A stretch of DNA of 64,000 nucleotides from Chlorobiota bacterium (GTDB lineage Bacteria; Bacteroidota; Ignavibacteria; OLB7): contig JADJXR010000001.1 in assembly GCA_016710285.1 (NCBI GenBank), positions 434,001-498,000 on the forward strand, in the 5' to 3' direction. How positions within the stretch are numbered: the stretch's first letter is position 1; each line of letters opens with the position of its first letter. The position numbers were made by a program, and so were the translations under genes. This document shows positions 42,270 to 52,178 of the stretch, in pieces. Under the pieces are notes generated by a model. That model made no database searches. It was not told the DNA's origin and saw nothing but the letters and a program-made list of their open reading frames with translations.

Positions 42270-44204
42270 TTATGTTTTGCTATCCATCCGTTGAGATTGC
42301 GCCTGTAGCCACATCATCACTGTGTAGATTCCCCACAGGCGATGCGCATGATCCCGTTTTCCGGCAATATGCTCTTCTAGCAGCCGTAGCGGGAAATCGG
42401 CGCGAATATAGTTGGCCGCAGCAAAATCGGGATGTGTGAAAACGCGACGGGCTTCTTGGCCAAGCCACCCTCGCATCCAAGCACGAATAGGAGTACCGAA
42501 CGCAGCCTTAGGGCGATAAATAATTTCGCGAGGCAGATATGCTTCGGCAGCACGTTTTAGAAGATACTTTTGTGTGCGTCCATGAATTTTCAATCGGCTT
42601 GGCACGCGTGCCATAAATTCCACAAGTTCAACATCTAACAGTGGAGGCCGGGATTCCACAGAAGCAGCCATAGATGCTTTATCACTGTATGCTAAATTCA
42701 ATCCTGGAAGAAAAAGTTTTGTGTCTAGATAGAGCATCGTATCAATAAAAGAACAATGCTGCGCAGATACTGCAATCTGCTTATAACGCTGAATAGGGTA
42801 AAGATCATCAAAGGGAATTGATGACAAATCTTGAGAGAGCAGTTGATGTAATTCGTCAGGGTTGAAATAGGCAAAACCGAACATAAAGGCATCTAATGGA
42901 GGGCGTTCGGCGCTTCGCACAAATTTTTGAGCCCAACGCGCCAGCCGAACTCCTTTCCCACCGATTGCCACTGGTAAGCGATTGACCACCGGGTGAACGA
43001 TTCCTGTGCGAAGCCAGCGAGGTAGCCGGTGGTATTGCTGAATGAATAATGCAGCAAGCTGCTTTCGATATCCTCCATAGACTTCATCCCCCCCCATTCC
43101 ATTAAGTAGAACCGTGGTTCCGCGCTGTTTTGCGCCGTGGCTAATTAGGTAGGTATTAATTGCGGCACCGTCAGCAATGGGTTCGTCAAGATGCCAAAGT
43201 AATTTGGGAAGAAGGTGATTAAAATCATGGGTTGCAAGAATTTCATGATGCGTGGTGTTGCATATTTTAGAGACAATTCTTGCATACCGGGCATCATCCG
43301 GCATGGCTTCCATGCGTTTATCATCTTCGCTAAAAGCAATTGTATAAGTACTTATATCCGCATTGCTCACTTTACGCATTAGTGCAACAATCAAGCTCGA
43401 ATCTAATCCCCCAGAAAGAAACGCCCCAACAGGAACATCTGCCAGCATTTGCCTTTGCACAGCTTTTTCAAGAATTGAGCGTAACTCATCAACAAGATCA
43501 TCTTCACGGCGGCAAGGTTTTTCTTTTTCAGCGATAAGAGGAACGTCCCAATACTGATGTAATTGAAATATGCCATTAGTAAAAATTCCGTAGTGACCAG
43601 CAGGAAATTTGTGTATATCTCTAAATCCTGATTTAGGCTCAGGTGTCCAAAGAAATAGCAGTGAGCTTATTACAGAATCCTGGTCAATAATTGGGGCGAT
43701 ATTCTTTACTTCAAATAGAGCTTTAGCCTCGGAGGCAAAAGCAAATTTTTCACCAGAGTGCCAATAGTACAAAGGCTTTATGCCAAAATGATCCCGGGCA
43801 AGAAATAATACTTGAGTTGTAGGGTTGTAGATAGCAAAGGCAAACATGCCATTCAATCGCTTTACACAATCCTCGCCCCAACAATCGTAGGAAGCAAGAA
43901 TGATTTCAGTATCAGTATCAGAAGAAAAAGTATACCCTTTGCTTTTTAATTCTTCACGCAATTGAGGATAATTATAGATTTCGCCATTAAATACAATCCA
44001 AGAATCATCCATTGAATTTTTCATTGGCTGATGCCCAGCCTTCGATAAATCAAGGATAGATAATCGGCGATGCCCAAGCCCAACATATTGATCTTGGAAC
44101 CAATAGCTACCGGTATCATCAGGACCACGATGTGCCTGCACTGAGACCATTTTTTGTAAGACAGCAGAGGAACCACATTTGACAAGACCGGCGATACCGC
44201 ACAT
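42270..44204 (-). CDS. Asparagine synthetase B-like amidotransferase (first copy)
   Basis: This 644-residue protein begins MCGIAGLV with nucleophile Cys2 of the class II glutaminase domain, has the RGPDDTG loop, and an AsnB ATP-pyrophosphatase loop (FLSGGLDSSL). In surface-polysaccharide loci, AsnB homologues often amidate a sugar carboxylate instead of making asparagine. A second copy (53358-55214) lies in the same locus, which fits two modified positions. The start ATG overlaps the stop of the upstream GT4 gene by 1 nt (TAATG). The gene marks the start of the A+T-rich stretch. Confidence 0.9.
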   Translation of the reverse strand: MCGIAGLVKCGSSAVLQKMVSVQAHRGPDDTGSYWFQDQYVGLGHRRLSILDLSKAGHQPMKNSMDDSWIVFNGEIYNYPQLREELKSKGYTFSSDTDTEIILASYDCWGEDCVKRLNGMFAFAIYNPTTQVLFLARDHFGIKPLYYWHSGEKFAFASEAKALFEVKNIAPIIDQDSVISSLLFLWTPEPKSGFRDIHKFPAGHYGIFTNGIFQLHQYWDVPLIAEKEKPCRREDDLVDELRSILEKAVQRQMLADVPVGAFLSGGLDSSLIVALMRKVSNADISTYTIAFSEDDKRMEAMPDDARYARIVSKICNTTHHEILATHDFNHLLPKLLWHLDEPIADGAAINTYLISHGAKQRGTTVLLNGMGGDEVYGGYRKQLAALFIQQYHRLPRWLRTGIVHPVVNRLPVAIGGKGVRLARWAQKFVRSAERPPLDAFMFGFAYFNPDELHQLLSQDLSSIPFDDLYPIQRYKQIAVSAQHCSFIDTMLYLDTKLFLPGLNLAYSDKASMAASVESRPPLLDVELVEFMARVPSRLKIHGRTQKYLLKRAAEAYLPREIIYRPKAAFGTPIRAWMRGWLGQEARRVFTHPDFAAANYIRADFPLRLLEEHIAGKRDHAHRLWGIYTVMMWLQAQSQRMDSKT

Positions 44205-45337
44205 TAATTATTTTTACCTCCATTTATCACTTCTTGCAAAACTGATACTAGCTGTTGATGAGTAATGGCAGTAGAGTAATTTTCCTCAACTCGTTTACGG
44301 GCGTTATTCCCCATTATAGACCTTAATTGAGAATTTTGCATAAGCTGTGAGATTGCTTCAGATAGCTGCTGGGGGTCTTCAGGTTGAACAAGGAAACCCG
44401 TTTCTCCATGCTGGATCATTTCTACCATAGCTCCTTGTGGGGTTCCAATTACTGGCTTTGCTGCTGCCATTGCTTCCAATACAACCCAAGGCATTCCCTC
44501 TGGCTTTATGGGAACGAACGCTACAACATCAGCAGATTGGAGCAATTTCTTTTTCTCTTGACCAGTAACGACTCCTGCTAAACGAATATATCTCCGTAAA
44601 TTAAAAATATTAACTAAGTGCAGGCAATGTTCTTTATATTCTGAATTCAGCCAATCGCCCGCAAATATCATTTGAAAAGAAAAAGAATTCTTAACGAGTA
44701 AAGCGGCAGCCTCAATAAGAACATGCGTCCCCTTATCATGAAACATGTTAGATAAGCACAAGACTGTAAAAGGAATATTATCATTTTTGTCTGTAAATGA
44801 AGTTTCATTTTTCCAGCTTTCAACATCAATGCCATTAGATATTATTCTAATTTTATGTGGATCAACAATGTCTTGAAATATACATCTTAAATTCTCAGAT
44901 AAGACGAGCACCCGAGCAACTTTAGCTAAACTTCTTTTAGCAATAAATTTTCCAATCCATCCATTATCATGAATGATATCAAAACGCCCAGAACGCAGAT
45001 GTACTATCGTAGGAATTTTAAAAAAACTTGCAATCATTATTAAGGTAGCATCGCGAAAAAAACCCCAGAACCCTCTTGCAATTGATATATATATTATTGC
45101 TGGCTTATATGAAATAACACATTTAACAAAGTTCTTACAATGATAAAGTGCTTGAAAAATATTATGAATATTAAATTGTCCTATACCAGAGAATCCGGAT
45201 CTATCACCGATATCCAAGCAGTGTACCACAAAAGATTCCTGTAAAATTTTGGAGCCTAAAAGTTGGAGTGTAGCGGCAGCAGGTCCAATATGTGGAGGGG
45301 GTAAAGGACCAATCAGCAGTAAACGATCTGAGTGCAT
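44204..45337 (-). CDS. Glycosyltransferase family 4
   Basis: This 377-residue protein has an N-terminal acceptor domain starting LLIGPLPPPHIGPAAAT. Its C-terminal donor-binding half has the typical GT4 motif PEGMPWVVLEAMAAAKPVIG. It presumably transfers one sugar of the repeat unit on the cytoplasmic face of the membrane. The sequence is A+T-rich. It precedes AsnB by a 1-nt overlap and follows the Wzy-like gene by 29 bp. Confidence 0.88.
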   Translation of the reverse strand: MHSDRLLLIGPLPPPHIGPAAATLQLLGSKILQESFVVHCLDIGDRSGFSGIGQFNIHNIFQALYHCKNFVKCVISYKPAIIYISIARGFWGFFRDATLIMIASFFKIPTIVHLRSGRFDIIHDNGWIGKFIAKRSLAKVARVLVLSENLRCIFQDIVDPHKIRIISNGIDVESWKNETSFTDKNDNIPFTVLCLSNMFHDKGTHVLIEAAALLVKNSFSFQMIFAGDWLNSEYKEHCLHLVNIFNLRRYIRLAGVVTGQEKKKLLQSADVVAFVPIKPEGMPWVVLEAMAAAKPVIGTPQGAMVEMIQHGETGFLVQPEDPQQLSEAISQLMQNSQLRSIMGNNARKRVEENYSTAITHQQLVSVLQEVINGGKNN

Positions 45338-45366
45338 TGCAGAAAAGTTGTTGAAGATTGAATCAC

Positions 45367-46797
45367 CTATCTTGTGTCAGCGTACCAATCTGATTTTAAG
45401 ATTAGTTTATTACTATCAACAGCATTTTGTCGATCAATTTCAATTTTATTTGAAACTGCCCAGAATAACAACCAAATAGGTATAGAAACACGAGCAATTT
45501 CCATATAGTTATCCAGAGGAGATATAAAAATAAAATACATAAATGAAATCATTAACCCTGTTGATAGTGGAATTAGGATAACATCTCTTCTTAGTTTAGC
45601 ATATTGCAGATATTGTATACAGCGGCGCAATGACGCACCATAGAGTATACATATGATTAGCAATCCAGACATACCGATTTCAGCTGCATTTGCAAGTATG
45701 CTTGAATTTGGATTATTTATTTGAATTGAACCAAATAATAAGTCCATACTGTATAAAGGTAATATATATTTGATTTGCACATCAGTATAGTAATTTTGAT
45801 TACCGAAAATCGTCTGTAAAATTGCTCCAACTCCTTTAGCTTTAGATCCACTCATTTCGATAGTAAAAGTATAATTTGCTCGACTTACAAAAGTTCCTGG
45901 CCCACTTCCAACCACAGCCATGTAAGGATACTCTTCATACATGAGCCATGTATTAATATAGGATTTAACCTTACCATAATTTAGGACGACTGATGGGTTA
46001 GCAGCTAGGACTAGCAAATCATCATATTTCAAATTAAAATCGGAAGAGCTAACATAACTCATACCGTATCCAAAGCTAAATCCAATAATTACGAGTACAA
46101 TTGATAATCTAATAAATTTTTTACCATATAGAATAACGAATCCGATTGCATAAGATGCCAAAAAAACTGGCAGAGCTGTTCGATATTGCAATAATATAAA
46201 AACTATTAAAAAAAATAACAATCCGATTAGATATAAGAAATTCTTCTTTTGCTGTAAATAATATCGCCCTAGACAAATTCCTCCCATAATAGATAGCAAT
46301 ACAGAAAATTGATAGCAATTATTTCCGAATGTTCCAGATACCTTATCTGGATCCTGAGTGGTGATAAATGCAGGTATACTGATGAGAAGCACAGCCAATA
46401 TTTCGATAATTATAATAAAGTTATAGAATTTATAAATCTTATTTATCAAGTCATCTTTCTTTTCAATTAAAAGATTTAAAGATATGTAAAGCAATGGACC
46501 CTCAAGCATACCAAAGATAAACAGAGACGCTGGACCTAAATAGATTCTATCCCAATTCACCAAAATTGAAACGCAAGAAAGAATCACAAACATTATAACC
46601 ATAGAGACTATATGGCGGAATGTAGATGATTTTTTCGTTTTTACAGAACGAATCGTGCATAGCAATAAAAATATAGGAATTACAATAATGTCAACTACAT
46701 CTATGACTTTAGGAATAATACCAAAAGTTTCTGAAAATAGACGACTAATTAAGAGTATTGAAATGAATAGGATAACAACTGTATTCATTTTAAGCAC
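45367..46797 (-). CDS. O-antigen polymerase / ligase-like membrane protein (Wzy candidate)
   Basis: This 476-residue, very hydrophobic protein has about ten to twelve membrane segments and one larger hydrophilic loop (about residues 280-370), the topology expected of Wzy polymerases and O-antigen ligases, which act at the periplasmic face. Such proteins share little primary sequence, so the call rests on topology, size and position with Wzx. The gene is among the most A+T-rich here and overlaps the next GT9 gene by 13 bp. Confidence 0.75.
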   Translation of the reverse strand: MLKMNTVVILFISILLISRLFSETFGIIPKVIDVVDIIVIPIFLLLCTIRSVKTKKSSTFRHIVSMVIMFVILSCVSILVNWDRIYLGPASLFIFGMLEGPLLYISLNLLIEKKDDLINKIYKFYNFIIIIEILAVLLISIPAFITTQDPDKVSGTFGNNCYQFSVLLSIMGGICLGRYYLQQKKNFLYLIGLLFFLIVFILLQYRTALPVFLASYAIGFVILYGKKFIRLSIVLVIIGFSFGYGMSYVSSSDFNLKYDDLLVLAANPSVVLNYGKVKSYINTWLMYEEYPYMAVVGSGPGTFVSRANYTFTIEMSGSKAKGVGAILQTIFGNQNYYTDVQIKYILPLYSMDLLFGSIQINNPNSSILANAAEIGMSGLLIICILYGASLRRCIQYLQYAKLRRDVILIPLSTGLMISFMYFIFISPLDNYMEIARVSIPIWLLFWAVSNKIEIDRQNAVDSNKLILKSDWYADTR

Positions 46798-47837
46798 CTA
46801 TCAATTAAAATCATCACTTCTTCTACTGATATATCCTTCACATGATCTTTTTTTATCACAATGGATCTATTAGTATAAGGTCCGATGTGTGATGGGGTAG
46901 TATCTCCGAACAATGCTATAATTTTTACATTTGTTGTTGTAGCAAGGTGCATGATCCCTGAATCATTGGTAATCAACAGTTCGCTTTGTCGTAACAGCAA
47001 TGACACCTCGTTTAGGTTGAGCCTTCCTATTAGATTGATAATTCTTTTAGGATTATCAATATTAATTTTAGCTGCAAAATGCTGCTCCTCTATACCTCCT
47101 ACAATAATTACTATAACATCTTTTTCTAAAAGGTATTCTACTATCTTAGAATAATTATCAATTTGCCATATTTTTTGCTTTCTACCTCCTCCTATATGAA
47201 TAACTATATATTTTGCTCTCCAAGTATAATAGTAAGGATGCTTAAGTATATATAATTGAGGGACATGTATTTTGCATACAATCTCTTCTAGTGCAGGATT
47301 GAATACTCCTATGTTTTTTACAATCTCAAGATTCAGATCGACTCTGTGACGCTTTTTATTGTCACGAATCAAAGTGTTATATAAAAAATCATAATTTCTA
47401 TATTTAACAACTAATTCTGCTTTATCAATTTTTATTTTATGTTTAGCGAAACTAAAAAATGCGTACAAATAATGTATAATTGTATTTGAAGGTTGTGATC
47501 CAATAAAAACATCACATTTAATGCGAAGAATTGAAATGTACGATTTTATAAGAGAGAATGGTTCTTTTTTATATACGATTCGTCTTGATATATATGGATT
47601 AAATTTGAAAATTTCAGCATTTAAATTATTAGCGACAACAGTAATCTCTATATTATTATCATATAATTTTATTGCTTCAATAATCGGAGTCGCCATAACA
47701 GCATCTCCAATACCTGCACCGCACAACACAGCAATAGAACGATAATTAGTGCTGCCATCGTTCTTTTGAAAAAAAAGATGCCAACGATGTAATGTCCTGA
47801 TTACCCGTTGTATGGCATAATACATCTGAATTTTCAT
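46785..47837 (-). CDS. Glycosyltransferase family 9
   Basis: This 350-residue protein has the GT9 signatures VLCGAGIGDAVMATPIIEAI and LLITNDSGIMHLATTT. Unlike the GT9 at 3399-4451, it is encoded in A+T-rich sequence and probably came with the polysaccharide cargo. GT9 enzymes use heptose or related donors, so the GDP-heptose genes at 26.8-29.2 kb may supply it, although classical GT9 heptosyltransferases use ADP-heptose. That mismatch makes the donor uncertain. Confidence 0.85.
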   Translation of the reverse strand: MKIQMYYAIQRVIRTLHRWHLFFQKNDGSTNYRSIAVLCGAGIGDAVMATPIIEAIKLYDNNIEITVVANNLNAEIFKFNPYISRRIVYKKEPFSLIKSYISILRIKCDVFIGSQPSNTIIHYLYAFFSFAKHKIKIDKAELVVKYRNYDFLYNTLIRDNKKRHRVDLNLEIVKNIGVFNPALEEIVCKIHVPQLYILKHPYYYTWRAKYIVIHIGGGRKQKIWQIDNYSKIVEYLLEKDVIVIIVGGIEEQHFAAKINIDNPKRIINLIGRLNLNEVSLLLRQSELLITNDSGIMHLATTTNVKIIALFGDTTPSHIGPYTNRSIVIKKDHVKDISVEEVMILIDRCLK

Positions 47838-47903
47838 AAAATTTTTCTTATGAGCATTTTATATACAAGTCCAGAATTAGATATGAAGACAATAAGATTA
47901 TAC

Positions 47904-48245
47904 TCAACGCAAATCGGCCACCAACTCCACCACCTCCTTCGAGCTGTGATGAAGATGCCCCTCCAATTCCTTCGATACCGCTGACTCCTGTTCATCACTC
48001 AGCTTCCCACTATAGCTGACATACCTGTCTTGCATATAATCCCCAAAACTCTTGGAAACTCGATACCCTTCAGCATACCGATAAATCGTCGAGCTATCAA
48101 CTCCCAATGCAAATGCCGTCTTCGCAACGCTAAATCCTCCGTCGAGCATCAGCAGCGTTGTAATTTTCACATACCGACGCTTCTCTTTCTCCACTCGCTG
48201 CAATTTCCGCAGATGTGTCCGTAATTCCTCTGTCAGCTCTATCAT
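47904..48245 (-). pseudogene. Truncated IS630-type transposase, N-terminal HTH part
   Basis: The 113-residue reading frame (starting ELTEELRTHLRKLQR) matches the winged/HTH start of IS630-family transposases: TLLMLDGGFSVAKTAFALGVDSSTIYRYAEGY is the HTH core, then YSGKLSDEQE and SSKEVVELVADLR. The frame stops where the DDE catalytic domain should begin. Its base composition is much less A+T-rich than both neighbours, consistent with an inserted fragment. I see no convincing terminal inverted repeats or target duplication. A small independent regulator is an alternative. Confidence 0.72.
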
Positions 48246-48333
48246 CTCTTTGATCTACCGGTTGAATAACCCTTTTCCCTTAACTTAATTCCCATGGTTC
48301 ATTTTTCTTTATTCCGAGGATATCTACTATACT

Positions 48334-49461
48334 TTATCCTATATCATACCCATAAAATTCATATATCCTATCGATTACAATATTTACTTCCTCATCTTCA
48401 AGCTCTGGGAACATGGGTAATGCTATAACGCTATCAGACAAAGACTCAGCTACAGGGAAATCTCCTTTTTTATATCCAAGATATTGATTGGATTCTTGGA
48501 GATGATTTGGGATAGGATAATATACATTCGACTGAATAGCATTATCCTCAAGGTAACGCCAAAGTGCATCTCTTCGCTCAGCAGTGATCGTAAAGATATG
48601 ATAATTCGATTTATATTGCTGAGGAAGCATTGGGACTTTTACCTCTGGAATTGTTAATCTTCGCGTATAGATATTTGCTATTTCGTTTCTACGTTGATTC
48701 CATGAATTAAGGTGTGGTAATTTAATAAGCAGTAGTGCTGCCTGAATTTCATCCAATCGAGTATTAATGCCATTTATTATCGTTGTATAAGGAGAGGTTT
48801 GTCCATAGTTACGGAGCAAAACCAGCTTGTCAAATATTTGCTTATCGTTTGTTGTAATTAAACCTCCATCGCCGAATCCACCTAAATTTTTTGTTGGATA
48901 AAAACTAAAGCATCCCATCAATCCAATAGACCCTGCCTGTTGATCGTTTAATGAACTTCCATGAGCTTGTGCAGCGTCCTCAATAATAGGGATAGAATAC
49001 CTATTACCTATATTCATAATGGCATTCATATCTGCCATTAGTCCATAGAGATGCACTGGAATGATAGCCTTGGTATGTTTAGTTATTACTTTTTCGATAG
49101 ATTCAGGAGCAATCGTAAAAGTATCGGGATCAACATCTGCAAATATAGGTTTGGCACCAGTCATAATAATCGCAGATATTGTTGGTACGGCAGTAAATGG
49201 GGTAGTAACGACCTCATCTCCGATGCCAATATCAAGTGCCCGAAGACTCAAGTATAATGCATCCGTACCTGAAGCAACGCCAACACCATAACTAGTACCA
49301 ACATACTGTGCAAATGCTCTCTCAAACATTTGCAATTTATGCCCTAGCACATATTTTCCACTTTGAAAAATACTTGTTACTTCTTCAATGTATTGAGGAA
49401 GTAGTGCATTTACCTGTCTTGTTAGGTTGCAGCGTTCTATTTTTTTATCTTGATTCTTCAT
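48334..49461 (-). CDS. DegT/DnrJ/EryC1/StrS aminotransferase
   Basis: This 375-residue PLP enzyme has DEVVTTPFTAVPT, EDAAQAHGSS and the PLP-lysine segment SFYPTKNLGGFGDGG. It transaminates a keto-sugar nucleotide, typically at C3 or C4. The start at 49461 lies 17 nt inside the end of the upstream SDR gene. An alternative start 14 codons upstream is possible. It is one of three such enzymes in the locus, and the other two are tandem at 59.5-61.8 kb. The sugar product is undetermined. Confidence 0.9.
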   Translation of the reverse strand: MKNQDKKIERCNLTRQVNALLPQYIEEVTSIFQSGKYVLGHKLQMFERAFAQYVGTSYGVGVASGTDALYLSLRALDIGIGDEVVTTPFTAVPTISAIIMTGAKPIFADVDPDTFTIAPESIEKVITKHTKAIIPVHLYGLMADMNAIMNIGNRYSIPIIEDAAQAHGSSLNDQQAGSIGLMGCFSFYPTKNLGGFGDGGLITTNDKQIFDKLVLLRNYGQTSPYTTIINGINTRLDEIQAALLLIKLPHLNSWNQRRNEIANIYTRRLTIPEVKVPMLPQQYKSNYHIFTITAERRDALWRYLEDNAIQSNVYYPIPNHLQESNQYLGYKKGDFPVAESLSDSVIALPMFPELEDEEVNIVIDRIYEFYGYDIG

Positions 49462-50431
49462 ATTTATTTTTATTTTCTTGAAAATAGTCAATCGTATTTG
49501 CAATTCCTGTTTTTAGATTTACCAAAGGTTGCCAGCCTAAAATCTGTTTAGCACGATTAATTGATAATGGAGAAAAAGTTTGTGAAAACGAATCATTATA
49601 CTCATAATTTACCCATCCGGTTATATCGCTTAAACATTGGACAACGTCTTTCGTTGGAACCCAGTTTCCACCAAGGTGTATAACGGGATAATCCAAATCA
49701 TCAATCATCGCAATAGATAGTAAACCACGAACGACATCGTCAATATAATTGATGTCACGCATCGCCTTACCATTATGAAATATTTGATAGTTCTTGTTAT
49801 TAAGTGCCGCATGAATAAGTTCGCCAACCAAACCCAGTTCTTCTCCCGATAGACGTTGTTTAGGGCCATAGGTATTGGTTAGTCTTAGAATACGAACTTG
49901 CTGTTTTGGCAATAGCAGGCGGAACAAATTCTCTGAGGCATAGCTATGAATACTATAAACATCTTGAGGAGCAATGTCAGAGAATTCCGTAAGATCAGTA
50001 TTGGAAGTGATTTTATATACTGTTCTTGTACTACAATAAACAAGTCTAATTGTTGTTGGTAGCTTATGAAGCTCTTTAACAATTGACAATTGTGGATAGT
50101 AATTTATCTTACAATCTTCTTCTATATGAAGATTACACCACTTATGAGTGTTTTTAGCTGCACAATGAAAAATTACGGAGTCAGGTTCAATAGCACTTCC
50201 CCAATTACAAACATCTTGTATGTTTGATTTAATAAAATCAGCACTAATACCATCTAGATTACATCTATTTCCACCAGTTCCGCTAATAAGATCATCTACA
50301 ACGGTGATTCTTGCAAAACAGTCTTGCAAGGCAGATGCTAAATTACTACCGATAAAACCGCACCCTCCTAGTATTATCGCTGATCGCTCATGATAAAATT
50401 TCATGAAATCCATATTATTGTTTATATTCAT
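49445..50431 (-). CDS. NAD-dependent epimerase/dehydratase (SDR) with altered active site
   Basis: This 328-residue extended SDR has the NAD-binding GGCGFIGSNL and a C-terminal substrate domain (DINYIDDVVRGLL, KQILGWQPLVNLKTG). The catalytic Ser/Thr region (YCSTRTVYK) is present. However, the YxxxK motif reads YSIHS in DVYSIHSYASENL, so the catalytic Lys appears to be Ser. That would weaken or alter the normal chemistry. The rest is intact and A+T-rich. The product could be a non-standard epimerase or an inactive relative. Confidence 0.85.
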   Translation of the reverse strand: MNINNNMDFMKFYHERSAIILGGCGFIGSNLASALQDCFARITVVDDLISGTGGNRCNLDGISADFIKSNIQDVCNWGSAIEPDSVIFHCAAKNTHKWCNLHIEEDCKINYYPQLSIVKELHKLPTTIRLVYCSTRTVYKITSNTDLTEFSDIAPQDVYSIHSYASENLFRLLLPKQQVRILRLTNTYGPKQRLSGEELGLVGELIHAALNNKNYQIFHNGKAMRDINYIDDVVRGLLSIAMIDDLDYPVIHLGGNWVPTKDVVQCLSDITGWVNYEYNDSFSQTFSPLSINRAKQILGWQPLVNLKTGIANTIDYFQENKNKYEESR

Positions 50432-50447
50432 TATTCAAATTGAGTTT

Positions 50448-51173
50448 TTAAATATTTTTTCGTGCGTGTATATTCTTTTCCGAAAAAGCTCCTTGTGCAT
50501 GAAGTTCCTGTGCACGCTCATAATCATCCATCTGCCCAATATCAAGCCAATAATCTCGTAGTTTGTAATGATGAATTAATTGATTGTTATTCAACATATA
50601 CTTTACAACATCAATCATGCTATATGAAGAATTTTTCGGTATAATAGATATGATTGATGGATTACAAACATATATGCCAGCAACCACTTCTGCATATAAA
50701 TTAGGTTTTTCTTGAATATCATTAATATATTTTTCTTGAGTTTGAACAACCCCATAACGTAGTGGCAATGCAAGCTCTTTAGTCGCTACAGTTAATGATG
50801 ATTTGGATTTTATATGACTATCCATTATATCTTGAAAATCTAAACTTGTTAGAATGTCTCCATTCATAACAATAAAAGGTTCTGTTAATTGCTTGTCAAA
50901 CAATCTTAAAGGACCTGCTGTTCCCAATGGGGTTTGTTCTTGCGAACAATGAATAGTTACCCCCCAACGCTCACCATTTGACAAAAAAGCGCGAAATAAT
51001 TCCGACTGATAATTTAGAGCAACATATATCTCTGTAATACCATAATTTTTCATAGAAAGTATTGTTATTTCCAGAACCGACTGTTCGCCAACTGGCAACA
51101 ATGGTTTAGGAATAATTTTCGTGAGCGGGCGTAATCGTTCCCCAAGTCCACCAGCCAGTATAACTGCTTTCAT
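50448..51173 (-). CDS. Sugar-1-phosphate nucleotidyltransferase
   Basis: This 241-residue enzyme begins MKAVILAGGLGERLRPLTKI with PKPLLPVG, has the Asp-containing FIVMNGDIL, and ends with DIGQMDDYERA. It is a single NTP_transferase domain that activates a sugar 1-phosphate to a nucleotide sugar. Base and sugar specificity are not clear: it is not a canonical RmlA. Next to the LegB-like dehydratase (51178-52173) it may make the substrate for that enzyme. Spacing is 4 bp. Confidence 0.85.
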   Translation of the reverse strand: MKAVILAGGLGERLRPLTKIIPKPLLPVGEQSVLEITILSMKNYGITEIYVALNYQSELFRAFLSNGERWGVTIHCSQEQTPLGTAGPLRLFDKQLTEPFIVMNGDILTSLDFQDIMDSHIKSKSSLTVATKELALPLRYGVVQTQEKYINDIQEKPNLYAEVVAGIYVCNPSIISIIPKNSSYSMIDVVKYMLNNNQLIHHYKLRDYWLDIGQMDDYERAQELHAQGAFSEKNIHARKNI

Positions 51174-51177
51174 GATT

Positions 51178-52173
51178 TTATATTAAATGATTTTCCCTGT
51201 CGAAATATTTTTTATTATCAGAGAACCAAGAAATAGTTCGCTTCAGTCCTTCTTCTATCGTAACACAGGAAGACCAGTTAAGCAATTTATACGCTTTACT
51301 AGGATCACACAACAATCTCATTACCTCACTAGTTGTAGGGCGGAGTCTTCGTTTCTCTATCTCTACTTCAGCATGCTGGCCTACTATATTAAGTATTTTA
51401 TCTTTAAGATCATTAATTTTTATTTCAGTCCCTGTTCCGAAGTTAAAATACTGACCATTGATTTCTGCTCCAGCATCACCGCATGCAATAAAAGCTTTCA
51501 CTGTATCTTCAACATATAAAAAATCTCTTGTAGATTCTACCTGCCCCAAACAAATAGAATTGCTTGATAATGCTTGCAAAATAATTGTTGGAATAACAGC
51601 CCTAGGAGATTGTCTTGGGCCGAATGTATTAAATGGACGAGCAATAACTATAGGCATATTAAATGAATACCCGAAACTTTCAGCAAGTTTATCGGATCCC
51701 ACCTTTGTTGCTGCATAAGGAGATTGAGGGCATAATGGATGATCTTCACTCATCGGAACATATTGCGCTGTTCCAAACACTTCACTTGTAGACGTAGTAA
51801 CTATACGGCGCAATGCTGTACTATCTTTCGCTCCTGATAAAATGTTAAGTGTACCATTGATATTCGTTTCAACAACCTCACGGAAGTTGGTATATGAATA
51901 TGGGATACTAATTCCAGCAGCAAGATGATATATAGTAGCGGCTCCCTTCACAGCACGGCACACAAATTCAGAATCTCTGATATCACCCCGAACGATTTCT
52001 ACCTCACGGAGCAGTGAAGGATCAATCCAATTGAGATTACCAATATCACCTCTTGATGTATAACGAACCACCGCCCGCACACGATTACCGCGACGTATAA
52101 GTTCTTCGACAAGATGGCTCCCTATAAACCCAGCAGCTCCTGTCACTACAACTTGTTCTGATGTTACACTCAT
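51178..52173 (-). CDS. SDR sugar-nucleotide 4,6-dehydratase (LegB-like)
   Basis: This 331-residue extended SDR has GAAGFIGSHLVEEL, the catalytic SPYAATK (YxxxK intact) and RPFNTFGPRQSPRAVIP. The string TTSTSEVFGTAQYVPMSEDHPL resembles LegB-type UDP-GlcNAc or GDP-GlcNAc 4,6-dehydratases of the legionaminic-acid kind. No NeuB-like synthase is in the window, so legionaminic acid itself is unlikely. A deoxyamino-sugar is more plausible, using the DegT enzymes for transamination. Confidence 0.85.
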   Translation of the reverse strand: MSVTSEQVVVTGAAGFIGSHLVEELIRRGNRVRAVVRYTSRGDIGNLNWIDPSLLREVEIVRGDIRDSEFVCRAVKGAATIYHLAAGISIPYSYTNFREVVETNINGTLNILSGAKDSTALRRIVTTSTSEVFGTAQYVPMSEDHPLCPQSPYAATKVGSDKLAESFGYSFNMPIVIARPFNTFGPRQSPRAVIPTIILQALSSNSICLGQVESTRDFLYVEDTVKAFIACGDAGAEINGQYFNFGTGTEIKINDLKDKILNIVGQHAEVEIEKRRLRPTTSEVMRLLCDPSKAYKLLNWSSCVTIEEGLKRTISWFSDNKKYFDRENHLI

Positions 52174-52178
52174 AGTAA

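Noticed and set aside
50448..51173. RmlA (glucose-1-phosphate thymidylyltransferase) for the nucleotidyltransferase near the LegB-like gene
   Set aside because: The sequence lacks the typical RmlA start and length. Since rfbC and rfbD are also missing, a general nucleotidyltransferase call is safer.
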